Shown here in pieces: positions 36,001 to 45,570 of a DNA stretch of 64,000 nt. Numbering within the stretch: the first letter of the stretch is position 1; the number at the start of each line of letters is the position of its first letter. Under the pieces are notes generated by a model. It was not told the origin of the DNA. It searched no databases and saw only the letters and a program-made list of their open reading frames with translations. This DNA is from Hexactinellida sp. DTS-2022 (taxonomy: Eukaryota; Porifera; Hexactinellida), in assembly GCA_028753945.1 (NCBI GenBank), contig JAPNXP010000001.1, positions 5,880,501-5,944,500 of the forward strand. The letters run 5' to 3'. A program made the position numbers and the translations under genes.

Positions 36001-38461
36001 AATCTAAGTAAGAGATTGGCAGAGCAGATGGAAATTTTTGGTTAGCTAGAAACCATCCTGTTAAAGTGGAATGTTTTTCTACACTTAACACATCCTCAAT
36101 ATCAGCGTCATCTCTAAAAACGACAGATTGCTGATTTTCAAGATGAAGAGCTAACCTCATCACATGTGGCAGATTAGCATGGAGATCGTAAGAAAATATT
36201 CTATAGCAAGCCTCACATGCAGATATATACCGAGCTTCCACATAATTAGATACTTCGTCTACCTTCCGAGGTTTATCAGTGTGATCACCCGACTGAAACT
36301 CGATAATGGCTCGGTCATGGCCTTTATAGACATACTTATAGAGGTACTTAACTGCTCTAACTGTGCTGCAAATTTCAACGTTAATGTGAGCATTATACTT
36401 TAACAAAAGGTATGGGTTATACGGTACAACCCAGCGATTGTCAAGCTTCATGCCTGCTACCTCTACAGTACGGGAGTTATACAATGGGTAACCATCCTTA
36501 GTGGTGGTAGTAACGTCAGAGAATTTCTTTGGGTATTGTTTAGCACATGAACCATTGCGCATACAAACAGCAGCCTTCTTTGCAGTACCACATGGACCAT
36601 GTAACATACAGCGCTTCACAATCTGATGCAATCTCGGATTGAGATCAGGATCAGGAAGTTCAGCACCCACAATCTTATCGTAATCAGAAGGGTCACGTGG
36701 TTTGCAATCATCAGCTAAGATCACCAATATATGAGCATGCGGAAGACCACGCTTCTGAAATTCAATTGTGTAGACGTGTGCAACGGTTTTACCAAGAACA
36801 TGTTTCTTAAGAATGTCATCTAGTAATTCCCTTAGCTTTTGTTTAAAAACACGAACAATTAAATCGGGACGATCAGTAGCCTTCTGGTTAGGCAAAAGAC
36901 TACTCGTTATTTCGTCCCAAAGCGGATTACATGTAAATGTAATGAATAAATCTGGCTTACCAAATTTCCGCACTATTGTCATTGCGTCCTGATAAATTTG
37001 GATCATTTGCCTCGGAGAGTTGGTATAGCTCGAGGGTAGAATAATATTCCGTCCCAAATCAGTCGCATTAGTGTCTCCTTTGGAAACAGCATCAGCCAAT
37101 CCACTATACAGATCAACTCGGATCTTTTGCTGATTGAGCTTAATGTAGTTGAGTCGCTGCTGCTCAATCTTAGCGTACATGTCAACGATATACTGGTGGA
37201 ACAGCCTTCCCGAGAGGTGCAGGTGGTTAAGCCCGCTCCTGAGCATCAGGCGATAGCTATAGAACTCCAGTGCAGTAACATCGCGTCTACCTCTGCTATG
37301 AGGGGTACCAAGGTGCCAGCCATCATTTCCTAGGGGAAACAGTAAGACATAATGCAGCGAGTCATACGCACAGTGTGTTTCTGTGATCCTTTTGAGACCA
37401 CCACTGTGGGCATGCAGCACAATATCCCTGTTTGCAACTCCCTCAGAGTAACCTCCACCAGGGAGCAGCACTGCAATTTCAGGAGCAGAAGGAGCATTGT
37501 ATCGGCGTGGGTCTGGGCAACCATCAGCTCTGATGATCAGCCTGATGTCCACTCCTCCTTGTGCTCGCATTAGATCAACTGCGTGCTTGAAGTGTGAGAC
37601 ATAGGGGTTAACCTCATATAGCATTTGCTGCAAGGCCTTTAACTCAGGAAGTTTGGCCTCGCCTAGATGTCTCTGACGGTTTTCCACTTCAGCCTCTGCG
37701 GTACCGTCGTGGATGTAAATCTGGGCAAAGACTGGTGCCTCATCACTATTTGGAAGCAAACTTCCAATGTAATGGTGCACAACGCCCTGAATACGGAAGG
37801 TATATACACCACGTCTAGCATTAGCAAGCTCTTTGTCGATATTTGCTCCGAGGGAACAAAACGCAAGGCTTGAGTTGTATGCTCGTATGTGGCTCCTGAA
37901 GTACTTGCCTCTGCTATCAGCAGCTGTGAGCAGATGGCCTAGCAACTCTGGAAGTTTATCTAAGGAGGGAAGAACAACCTTGCCCTCTCCGCAACAGAGG
38001 GAAAACTTTGCACATGCTTTCGTACTTGTGGAAAGCTTTTCACTCTCCCAAAACTTAGCATCACAAATTGAACAACTATAGGACATACTACCTATTGAAT
38101 GTTCATCAACCAAACCATCAATAACCTCAGAAGAGATTTGTGATCTGGCTAAATTGAGGTACCTCTTAGATTGGAGAGTCTTGCTCGTCTCATACAACAG
38201 AGTCCGGGACTTCAAACGAACTATTCGCTCATTTTCAGACTCATTTTGTCTGAGGACCTCCTGGTGTTTGCGCTTGTATTCCAAGCGATCAGCTGATTCA
38301 GTCTCGGACTCATTTTGTCTGTGGACCACCTGGTGTTTGCGCTTGTATTCCAAGCGCATAGCAGTCTCTGCGTCAGACTGCGCCAGTCTCCGAGAGGTTT
38401 GCCGCTCTCGTTGCTTCTCAAGACGGAGAGCTCTTTCGCCAGGAGTCTCATTCTCACGCAT
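33020..38461 (-). CDS. Helitron RepHel protein with C-terminal OTU domain, 1813 aa
   Basis: A single uninterrupted frame. Residues 1-90 are three charged coiled-coil repeats (RLEYKRKHQ type). A CSICDAKFWE zinc-binding stretch follows near 130. The Helitron-like N domain leads to the HUH nuclease with RGLPHAHIL (about 570-580) and a tyrosine motif in SNYVEARYISACEACY. The SF1/PIF1-like helicase has Walker A GPGGTGKT at about 1061, LVWDEA, GDFRQIPP, and a late motif ITINKGQGQSLD with YVALSRV. The end is an OTU protease with DGNCLYRTL (Cys about 1672) and NEHFDSF (His about 1806). It nicks DNA, joins it through tyrosine and unwinds it in rolling-circle transposition. The ATG at 38461 is chosen because an in-frame stop lies shortly upstream; a charged repeat continues a little above it, so a spliced longer N-terminus is possible. 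All motifs look intact. Confidence 0.93.
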   Translation of the reverse strand: MRENETPGERALRLEKQRERQTSRRLAQSDAETAMRLEYKRKHQVVHRQNESETESADRLEYKRKHQEVLRQNESENERIVRLKSRTLLYETSKTLQSKRYLNLARSQISSEVIDGLVDEHSIGSMSYSCSICDAKFWESEKLSTSTKACAKFSLCCGEGKVVLPSLDKLPELLGHLLTAADSRGKYFRSHIRAYNSSLAFCSLGANIDKELANARRGVYTFRIQGVVHHYIGSLLPNSDEAPVFAQIYIHDGTAEAEVENRQRHLGEAKLPELKALQQMLYEVNPYVSHFKHAVDLMRAQGGVDIRLIIRADGCPDPRRYNAPSAPEIAVLLPGGGYSEGVANRDIVLHAHSGGLKRITETHCAYDSLHYVLLFPLGNDGWHLGTPHSRGRRDVTALEFYSYRLMLRSGLNHLHLSGRLFHQYIVDMYAKIEQQRLNYIKLNQQKIRVDLYSGLADAVSKGDTNATDLGRNIILPSSYTNSPRQMIQIYQDAMTIVRKFGKPDLFITFTCNPLWDEITSSLLPNQKATDRPDLIVRVFKQKLRELLDDILKKHVLGKTVAHVYTIEFQKRGLPHAHILVILADDCKPRDPSDYDKIVGAELPDPDLNPRLHQIVKRCMLHGPCGTAKKAAVCMRNGSCAKQYPKKFSDVTTTTKDGYPLYNSRTVEVAGMKLDNRWVVPYNPYLLLKYNAHINVEICSTVRAVKYLYKYVYKGHDRAIIEFQSGDHTDKPRKVDEVSNYVEARYISACEACYRIFSYDLHANLPHVMRLALHLENQQSVVFRDDADIEDVLSVEKHSTLTGWFLANQKFPSALPISYLDFPEYFVWDKTKREWKPRVKGHGKMVGRVFSAHPTEGERFYLRILLNHVTGCTSFETIRTLPDGTVCGTFKEAACHRGLLEDDSEYDMCLDMAASWHMPPQLRHLFVTILLYNEPCNPAALWEKYKFAFSDDFLHRARKSVPDIEVDEHILNAVLVDIDKRLQNQGKSLADFPGMPIPIHTRSPYEEALIIQRELDYNVDEQLAIVVHDVPSLNSDQLSVFTSIIAAVNDPEQYPKIFFVDGPGGTGKTFLYNILLAQVRSKSQIALGLASSGIAALLLAGGRTVHSRLKVPIDINELSVCNISKQSALAQLIKRTKLLVWDEACMSNKHVAECVDRSLRDICSCDLPFGGKVMVFGGDFRQIPPVVKHGSRAEVVSSCLNRSYLWRYVKVMKLTINMRLQTLLSQDALEVSKFSNFLLRVGEGTEPEDENQMIHIDNKFVVPGDSITDLVTSVYGDINVNYADRDYVSQKIILCPKNDTADLINDYVIHQLPGDGITLLSADSVEGSAAVNFPNEFLNSITPNGMPPHRLFLKLFATVILLRNLDPDEGLCNGTRLIIRAFSNRVIDAEIATGTNKHKRVFIPRIILTSSESELPFILRRRQFPIRLAYCITINKGQGQSLDTVGLYLPSPEAIFSHGQLYVALSRVKNPLGLKIMVCGTDKSKSGEVWIRNVVYREVFNSSSHIEPIEDIDEICSLLNETFPSSQLTMTPLPEAIAPAKRESVLNISDAKGKIIKLFEFNDSTISPLEVIDKMDIAEYIVSPLSDRECIFDAIIRDPFDLSEYFLNGTVNNLTIPMRQKIAHCIGLHAILILPIRETRGAVSNYYTSLKAQLTTYFGQNVSVYNVQPDGNCLYRTLSHIIFGTENYFEILKYNLINTFITSTQHHYNVMRTSGIHSEQELHEHINAISAPNAWGTNVELNMLAALAGIDILSVDCTHVNSMNWNILPNYLHNKLDTPIECDPIFNAQKVCILHHRLSSRLEGNEHFDSFFFA

Positions 38462-38757
38462 TAAGCGTTTTCGCTCTGCTTCCGTATTGAACAGTTTAGT
38501 ATTTGGAAATTATTATCCGACATTCTTGAACAAAATGTATTATTGAGCTCTATACAGCTACTATACATTAATATATAATTCTCTCTGCATACTTAATTAG
38601 TTAATTCTCATTGGTTAACAATTCCTGCATACATAAAGCTGTTATAAAATTAACCAATTAAATTAATAATTTAAGTAGAAAATTCTCATTGGTTAACTAC
38701 ACTATTTTTACATTCTAATTAATCAAATTATCTATAGTATCATATCTGTTTATAAAT

Positions 38758-39400
38758 TTATAAATGCGAAAATCGTGTTCGGCATACTTGTTTACCTATA
38801 ATACCCGTTGAAAACTAACTTCTAGGTTGATTTTGAATTTTCATTAATTTGTTTACCTATTTTGTGTAAACAACAGCAACAAATATTCATATTATAAATT
38901 TTTAAACGCGAAAATCGTGTTCGGCATACTTGTTTACCTATAATACCCGTTGAAAACTAACTTCTAGGTTGATTTTGAATTTTCATTAATTTGTTTACCT
39001 ATTTTGTGTAAACAACAACAACAAATATTCATATTATAAATTTTTAAACGCGAAAATCGTGTTCGGCATACTTGTTTACCTATAATACCCGTTGAAAACT
39101 AACTTCTAGGTTGATTTTGAATTTTCATTAATTTGTTTACCTATTTTGTGTAAACAACAACAACAAATATTCATATTATAAATTTTTAAACTCGAAAATC
39201 GTGTTCGGCATACTTGTTCACCTATAATACCCGTTGAAAACAAACTTCTAGGTTGATTTTGAATTTTCATAAATTTGTTTACCTATTTTGTGTCAACAAC
39301 AACAATAAATATTCATATCATAAATTTGTAAATGCGAAATTCGTGTTCAGCATATTTGTTTACCTATTATGACATTTATTTACCAATTATAACATTTGAC
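38758..39400 (-). repeat. Tandem repeats of about 142 bp in the Helitron 5' leader
   Basis: About four and a half units contain cgaaaatcgtgttcggcata, ccgttgaaaactaacttcta and ttgtttacctattttgtgta. Unit starts are near 38763, 38905, 39047, 39189 and 39333. Inner units are near identical. They sit between the element's 5' terminus and the start codon and could hold promoter elements. Confidence 0.88.
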
Positions 39401-39549
39401 AGTTAGTTTATATCTCATATATTAATGCGGTTTCTATCCCCCCATCATTTTAACACAATCCGGACAAACACACACACAACAATCGAGATTTAATAATATA
39501 GATATACCATGTATATTTCTAGTATTACGGTAGTATAGAATAGAATAGA

Positions 39550-39757
39550 TTCCAGAGATGGAACCGGTCGGGATTTTCATGACCCGACCCGACCGGTGCA
39601 GTTGGAAATTTGACCCGACCCGACCGGCCGGTCGACCGGTCAATCATAGCTAGCAATAATTTATAAATAATAGAAAACAAATTATGATATTATGATATCG
39701 AATAGATCATATAGAGATCTCGACCGGCCGGTCAAGGTTCGACCGGTTCCGTCTCTG
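39550..39757. mobile_element. hAT-like MITE with ccggtcgggt ends
   Basis: Ends cagagatggaaccggtcg and cgaccggttccgtctctg are inverted, and the interior repeats cccgacccgaccgg. The flanks (gaatagattc, ctgaatagaa) are not a clean 8-bp duplication. Confidence 0.65.
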
Positions 39758-39879
39758 CTGAATAGAAGTAGATATATTATATGTGTAATGTAAGTATGGA
39801 TTGTTATACCGAAACAATTCCTAATTTGGTTAATTGGTTATACCTCATTATACCATCGATATACACGTACCGTGAGCTC

Positions 39880-41040
39880 AAAGTGATGCACTTCTATGAA
39901 CTATATTGCTACAAGGGTATACACACTTTTGTTTATTATTAATATTAATGGGTACTTATGAAATTTAACTAAGTATTCTGAATTCCTGTTTCCTGTGTAT
40001 CTAGTATAGTTATGATCTAACATTGATTCTGAAATAGTATATTCGATATAATGTAGCTATAGTATTGTACTTATGTTATGATGATGACATACGGCGCGTA
40101 AATTACTTTTAAAACCCCCTCACAGACAGGATGGGAGTGTGCTTCTTCTAGTTTAATTTCAAAACTTGATAGTATTGCATTGTAGATACAAGGAAGGATT
40201 TAAATAGAATTCAAATTACATTTCATCTTAGTTTAATACAATTTAATTATAAATTAATGTTTGAATTATACAGACTTCCAAATAAGAATTGCCTTTAATT
40301 AACTAAAGTAAGATTAATGATTACAAATAGAAATAAGAATTTGCGAAGTATTTTTACGTTGCTATATTTTGAATCATTAACACTGTAAAAATTCTTATGA
40401 AATACATATTCACTTACAAACAACTAACATAATAATAACAACAGTCATTATCAAGCAGATAGTAGTAGTTAGGTTTATGTAATGTGTTCTTTATACTATC
40501 ATATACTATAGTGTAATTACAATATGGAAAAGGTGGCTGATTTATCTAATAATCGTTAATAAAACCTAGAGTTGGTTAGCGACCTATTCATTTAAATTGA
40601 TAAATAGAAAGAACATCCTTAGGAAAATACAATCTTTATAATTTCAATAGCTAATTCGAATTATTAAAGAGTCACTGGACCAGAACACAAATTTCGATAT
40701 AACTGACGAACAATGCGAATTGAGAAATCGGGCTTCGAGGTGATCATCTACAGGAAATTCTATATCTCCTGTCCAAATTTGAAATCTCTATCACCAATGG
40801 TCTAGTCAGCCCGACAGAAGTAAATTCAATACTGTGCACTTATAGTATAAAACTATAGTAGGACCCTACTATAACGGTTTTACTAGAAGAAGCACTCTAA
40901 AAATGCAACCGATTTGATTGTTACACATGGAATTGTGTGATGTATTGCTGGGAATAGAATTAGAATTAACTTCAAAGAATTTGTGTTTATTGAAATGCAT
41001 TGCATGATTATAATTGTATGTTATCAATTATAATCAATTG
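39880..41040. other. No gene recognised
   Basis: AT-rich sequence without an open frame of note or clear repeat ends. Confidence 0.5.
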
Positions 41041-41045
41041 TTATA

Positions 41046-41230
41046 CAGTCGAAACCGGTTTATTCGAACCAATTTTTTGCATGGAAATAAAGTAAGAAAA
41101 TCCGATAGTTAGAATAAACCGATTGAAAATAAAACAATATTGGAATTTCTTACACATTTAGAATCAATTGTTAATTAGAAAAAACCGATTTGTTATAAAA
41201 ACTCGGTGTTAGAAAAACCTGTTTCGACTA
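41046..41230. mobile_element. pogo-class MITE, about 185 bp
   Basis: The left end cagtcgaaaccggtttattc lies after TA. The right end aaaacctgtttcgacta is its imperfect mirror. An internal aaaccgattgaaaat motif is repeated. Confidence 0.6.
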
Positions 41231-41278
41231 GTTACACAGGAATTTACAATACTTAGTTAAAATTAATAAGCACCCATT

Positions 41279-41414
41279 CAGAGGCGTAGCTTGCACCTAG
41301 CTTGCACCTATGCCTCCCGGGGCGGATACATTTAATGTCGCTTTTATGCCGCCCCTTAATAGTGCCGCCCGGGGCGGTCCGCCCCCCGCCCCCCCCCCCC
41401 TAGCTACGCCCCTG
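41279..41414. mobile_element. hAT-type MITE, 136 bp, with 8-bp TSD
   Basis: Ends cagaggcgtagc and gctacgcccctg are inverted. The duplication cacccatt lies at 41271-41278 and 41415-41422. The same surrounding repeat at 3772 has one cacccatt and no insert, an empty-site pair within the window. Confidence 0.88.
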
Positions 41415-41489
41415 CACCCATTGACATTAATAATAAACAAAAGTGCGTATACACTACTTATAGCCAAAATAGTTCATAGAGTGCATATG

Positions 41490-41811
41490 CACTGCAACAA
41501 TAACCTAGGGTGAGCGGATCTCTTATGGCTAGATGAAGACCTGCAACATATATACCGAAGTTGCCAAAATCAATGAAATCACACTCCAGTTATCAATTAA
41601 CGTGTTTTAATTTTATCATACCAATACCATTTTTATTGATCCGGTGCTTATTCTGGGAAATAGGGTATGTTAGAGGTTTCGTTAAACACACAACTCACAA
41701 AATTCCGCAACTAAAAACTAACCAATGAGAATGGTACCCTAAATAAACAGTAACAAACCCTGAGTGATGTATAATATATATATATATAAATAAAGTACTA
41801 TATTTATAGGG
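41490..41811. other. No gene recognised
   Basis: AT-rich; a short tata microsatellite lies near 41770-41790. Confidence 0.45.
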
Positions 41812-42670
41812 ATGTCAACCTTTGGAAACCAAAAAGCGGGAGGTTTTGCCATTTTGGCGGGAGTTTTACCAAAAAAGCGGAAGACTCAAAATATGGTATT
41901 TCTTTGTCTCTATCATGAATAGAACGATGCATATTATTTTTTGTTTTCGTTTGGATATCTACAATTAGGAAGCTTGTTTTTCTAGTTCTAACATCTATGT
42001 ATTAATTTTTTTCCCGCGTATCTCGGTTTCACCCAATGTGTGCAATAATACAAAAAAACCAAATAGCGAGATTAATGAATGATAATTGATGTAGTTGATT
42101 TAAATACATTTTCAAAAGTCCTCGTAATTTATCGACATTTTTCTTGAGATTTCAAGGATTTCATGACGATTGTTCCATCAGATTCGTAAAATGTGTTGTA
42201 AAGCTTATTCCATGTGTTGTAAAGCTTAGTTGCATCAGGATTTCATCCAGGCGTATGCAATGCGCCTGGTGGCGCGTTAATTTGGAAGCAATTTTTTATA
42301 GACGCGCGAAAATCGAGAGATGCTCCCATAGAAGTAATAGAAAACTGAGTAATTTAGGCGCGTGTGAGCGAGCTCAAACTAAATCTAGGCATGGCCTCCC
42401 GGGATATTTTAATAATTTCTTCCGAATTCGAGTAAAACTTAATGGTAGAGTGTTTTAATAAGGGGTTAAATAATCTTAACTAACTTACAAGTACAGTAAA
42501 TATTAAACAAAACTTGGTACTCGTAACTTTACTAATTTTAGCGAAGATATCCAATTATTTACTTTTATAAATCATAAAATCCGAATATAGAAACAATTTC
42601 CAAAAAAATCGTTCAGCGGGAGGTCGGGAGGATTGGGAGTGTAAGGGAAAAAAAAGCGGGAGAGCCCCGC
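41812..42670. mobile_element. hAT-type MITE, diverged second copy
   Basis: The start gggatgtcaacctttggaaa with aaaagcgggaggttttgcc matches 24684-24800. The end with agcgggagagccc matches 25500-25537. It carries its own insertion around 42230-42390 (gcgcgttaatttgg, gcgcgaaaatcg). Confidence 0.65.
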
Positions 42671-42803
42671 CCAGGGTTCTCGCCAGGATTTATAATAGGG
42701 GGGGGGGGTACACACTCAGTGAATAATGTGCGCTCAAATATATTTACAACCCTAAGGAATTATGAAGTCTATTCTCCCTTTTGTGGGCGAATATGGACTT
42801 CTA

Positions 42804-42980
42804 CAGTCAACTCCCGTTATAACCAAGTCGGATATAACGAAGTAATTAAATGGTTGAATTCCTTCTATCTTGTTGCATTATTAAAACTTCGGTTATAACT
42901 AAATGGATTTAACGAACTTCCGCTTATAACGAAATGAAACTAAGGTCCCCGAGCACTTGCGTTATAACGAGAGTTGACTG
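42804..42980. mobile_element. pogo/Tigger-class MITE, 177 bp
   Basis: Ends cagtcaactcccgttataac and gttataacgagagttgactg are inverted, with TA at 42802-42803 and 42981-42982. The ends resemble the Tigger type known from many animals. Confidence 0.8.
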
Positions 42981-43024
42981 TATATAGGGTACATTAGGTT
43001 CGTTTAGGCGCTATAGGAGAGTTA

Positions 43025-43334
43025 CATAGGCGTAATTAATTGGGGGGCAGGGGGGGCAGGCTCCCTAGTTTTTAAAACTTGGGGGCCGAGTATCCCAGGC
43101 ACCCCAAGTTTATTAAACCTCGATGTTTCATAGATTGATTGTTTTTTACAATGAAGCGACTATTCATTCTACAGATTCATTCGCAAGGTCTTACAAAAAC
43201 AAATTGTTAATTTATTGTTAATTGTGTAATGAATATTAACTTAATAATGAGATAATATTAATAAGGAGGTATAGAGATAAACCTTTTTGGCCCCCCCAGA
43301 TTTTGAAAGGATACCAAAAATATCGACGCCTATG
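43025..43334. mobile_element. hAT-type MITE with G runs, 310 bp
   Basis: Ends cataggcgtaatt and tatcgacgcctatg are inverted. The flanks gagagtta and ggagagta are an approximate 8-bp duplication. Related to the cataggcg MITE at 1879-2045. Confidence 0.65.
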
Positions 43335-43414
43335 GGAGAGTACACTATGTCTATTTAGGCATAGGGTGCATAATCGCAATAAGGGGGTACTGCACCCCCA
43401 AAGAGGCCTAGCGA

Positions 43415-43615
43415 GAACTATGTCACCGAGAAGGCCAAAAAAATAGAAGGCCAGTTTATAAATTTCATTCTAGGATAAACTATGCCTCCTACTGTTATTA
43501 TTTGGGTTGTATATGGGGTTTCCAACCATTGCGTGTCCAATGGAACCACTTTTGAGAATCTGAGATTTGTGGTTAATTAAGCTGTTTAGGCGCCATTTAA
43601 TGGCGAGACAACCCT
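43415..43615 (+). repeat. Interspersed repeat, copy of 2855-3075
   Basis: Nearly identical to 2855-3075 over gagaaggccaaaaaaatag to ttaggcgccatttaatgg. It lies directly upstream of the MAGUK-like exon. Confidence 0.7.
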
Positions 43616-43651
43616 GTACATAATGTCTATTTGAATTTAGTCAGTATTTAG

Positions 43652-44239
43652 ATATGGAAAACGGAGATAGATGAGACGCGAATTATCCTATTAGTTGGTG
43701 TTCTGAACAAACTGTTGGTGGATATGTTTATTCATGAGTATCCAGACACCTACCAGACGCTCCTGACGCTACCCCCCGGGGTTCTAGAAGTGGGCAACAA
43801 CAGTGTCTTTTCAACCGCTTGCAAGAACATCATAGCTTCCAAGAAACACGTGCTGATATCAATCGTTCCTGAGTCGATACCGAGTTTTTTAGAGCTCAAC
43901 CCGATCGTAGTCGTGACTTATCCCGTGGGGATACGGGGCGGTAGCGACACGGACGCTAAGGAGCTCAGCACTAGTGACGGACTCCTAACTGCCTCTCAGC
44001 TGGACGAAGGCCAAATTAGTGCTAATCAAATTAGAAATGAGTTTGGCATTCACATAAGTGGGATTGCTAGCGGGACTAACCTAGGTGAGATGTTTTACCA
44101 GGTGTACTCTATCATCGTTGCTAGCAGCTATAAGAAGATTGTTTGGTCTGACAAACCGCCTGATACGATATCGAAGGGGTTTGGACCCCTGAGCCAGTCT
44201 AGCGATCTCCTGGAAACCTTGAGTAAGGTGTCTTGCTAA
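43652..44239 (+). CDS. Terminal exon of a MAGUK-like gene (guanylate kinase-like domain)
   Basis: The frame is open from an acceptor-like tcagtatttag at 43651 to TAA at 44237-44239, 195 codons without interruption. It reads RIILLVGVLNKLLVDMFIHE, YPDTYQ, ACKNIIASKKHVLISIVPES, LNPIVVVTYP and, near the end, YKKIVWSDKPPD. This follows the inactive guanylate kinase-like domains of membrane scaffolds, closest by eye to tight-junction ZO proteins (PD-YQ, K-II---KH-L---P, PIVVF--P, LVWV). It lacks the P-loop of true guanylate kinase. Such domains bind partner proteins at cell junctions. Its base composition is higher in GC than the flanks. Upstream exons are not found; repeats fill the region before it, so it may be a gene with a long intron or a stranded exon. 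Confidence 0.5.
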   Translation: MWKTEIDETRIILLVGVLNKLLVDMFIHEYPDTYQTLLTLPPGVLEVGNNSVFSTACKNIIASKKHVLISIVPESIPSFLELNPIVVVTYPVGIRGGSDTDAKELSTSDGLLTASQLDEGQISANQIRNEFGIHISGIASGTNLGEMFYQVYSIIVASSYKKIVWSDKPPDTISKGFGPLSQSSDLLETLSKVSC

Positions 44240-44819
44240 CATTGAATGTAGGTTGATCGAGTATTATCTTACGTATATCTATATGTATATTGTGTGTTCA
44301 CGAACGTTTTCTAACATATTGCACAGCAACATTTTATTTGTGTTTGATTCTAATTTCTTCATTTTAAAATCATATAAGATAACGATTTATTAATATGATT
44401 ACAATCTATCTACAATCGAAATGAATATACGTATATCTGGTACACAAACTTAGTATGCCTAAAGATTTAACTTATTAAGGATGAACCCGCAGGAGAAATC
44501 TTTGCATTACTTATCCATAGTTTTCTATCGATCTATATTTAATACGTAACACATTTGTTATGTGCGTGTGTGTATTTGTTTGTCTTTCTCCATAACTGAT
44601 TGGAAACATCCCAGAAAGCTTAAATTTGTATCCAGGATTAATTTTGTAGTGCGCAACGATTTATTGGTTTTTGAAGCGAGATTTTTTAAATTATGACCTA
44701 AGTTGATTTATAGCGTATTGCGTATAATACGTATTACACGTAATACTCTATTCATCAGTACATATTATACGCTAAATCTAAGATCTACCAGGGATGTTTT
44801 GAAGTAAATTAAGTAGTAT
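44240..44819. other. Flank of the MAGUK-like exon, no further gene
   Basis: The sequence after the stop is AT-rich, with no second exon recognised. An ataatacgtattacacgtaat palindromic patch lies near 44725. Confidence 0.4.
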
Positions 44820-45570
44820 AATTCTTTATACATTGAGGGCTGAAACTTGGCAGCAGGTGCGGAGTGACCGTCTAATTTGCACCTGGGGTTACGATTTTTA
44901 TCAAATAATTATAACACCTATTTAAACTAATTATGGCTCATAACATGAAAAAATTATAGTGAGCTTGATAAATTTACATATTTGTATAGATTTTTAAATT
45001 CTCACCTTTTGGCAAATCACAAAAGTTCAATTTGGCCTAGGTTTGTGCCATAATTGAGTTGCCAATCTCCTGCATTTCCTCACACTTCAGATTCAGTAAA
45101 ACTGTTGAATCAATTTCCATTGTTTCAACTTGTAATAATTATAGTGACTAGACTTGTTAAATCTTACTTATACGTAATACGTATCTAATAAAAGACGTTT
45201 TAAACAACTAAGATTATGACGTAATAAAATAGGTATTTTGGCATAACTCCTTCAATCCAGAATTGTTGGATTTAATCTATATTTCATAGAGCATTTAACT
45301 TACTGTAAAACACCTGTTTACACAATGTCGTTGTACGACATCACGAAATAAAAAATTAAGTTGTTACTCCAACAGTTAAATCATTCAATCTCTCCCAAAA
45401 TTTGTCACTTTCTATAACTAACTGTGTTTACACTTTGGAGCCAATTTTCTATTTTTCACGTAATTTTCGTTTGATATAAAAGGTTATATAAAATGATAGC
45501 TATCATAAATTAAGGAATACAGCCAGGTTCTTTTATTATGATTTATGAACATTCAAGGGACCAATTATGT
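44820..45570 (+). repeat. Fragments of the 1.3-kb interspersed unit
   Basis: gagggctgaaacttggcagc, aacacctatttaaactaatt and gtgccataattgagttgcc match 5160-5440, 7490-7680 and 16060-16230. The remainder is unassigned AT-rich DNA. Confidence 0.5.

Larger units (their letters stand above)
33020..39502 (-). mobile_element. Autonomous Helitron (5' end found, 3' end not)
   Basis: The minus-strand 5' terminus TCTATATTATTAAATCTCG begins at 39502, preceded by A, and parallels TCTATACTATTAAAAC of the non-autonomous family. The element includes about 1 kb of 5' leader with tandem repeats, then the RepHel gene. The terminal hairpin and CTRR end downstream of 33020 were not identified, so the start given here is only the end of the gene. 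Confidence 0.75.
28762..39874. mobile_element. 11.1-kb segment bounded by inverted repeats of about 110 bp
   Basis: 28762-28880 and 39785-39874 are inverted relatives. Both begin cacggtacgtg, then gatggtataatgaggtataa and ccaaattag, and continue with matches to acattacac. The GGTATA motif recurs within each arm. Between them lie a stem-loop repeat, a pogo-like MITE, tandem repeats, a possible small gene (29665-30100), the autonomous Helitron and a hAT-like MITE. No target duplication is obvious. It could be a large terminal-inverted-repeat transposon into which the Helitron inserted, or two independent copies of a small element in opposite orientation. Confidence 0.5.

Noticed and set aside
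33531-38546. Numerous plus-strand frames across the Helitron gene
   Set aside because: All lie antisense to the intact 1813-codon Helitron frame and show no independent motifs.
39434-39643. Open frame spanning the Helitron 5' end and the ccggtcgggt MITE
   Set aside because: It crosses two unrelated element boundaries and has no recognisable motif.
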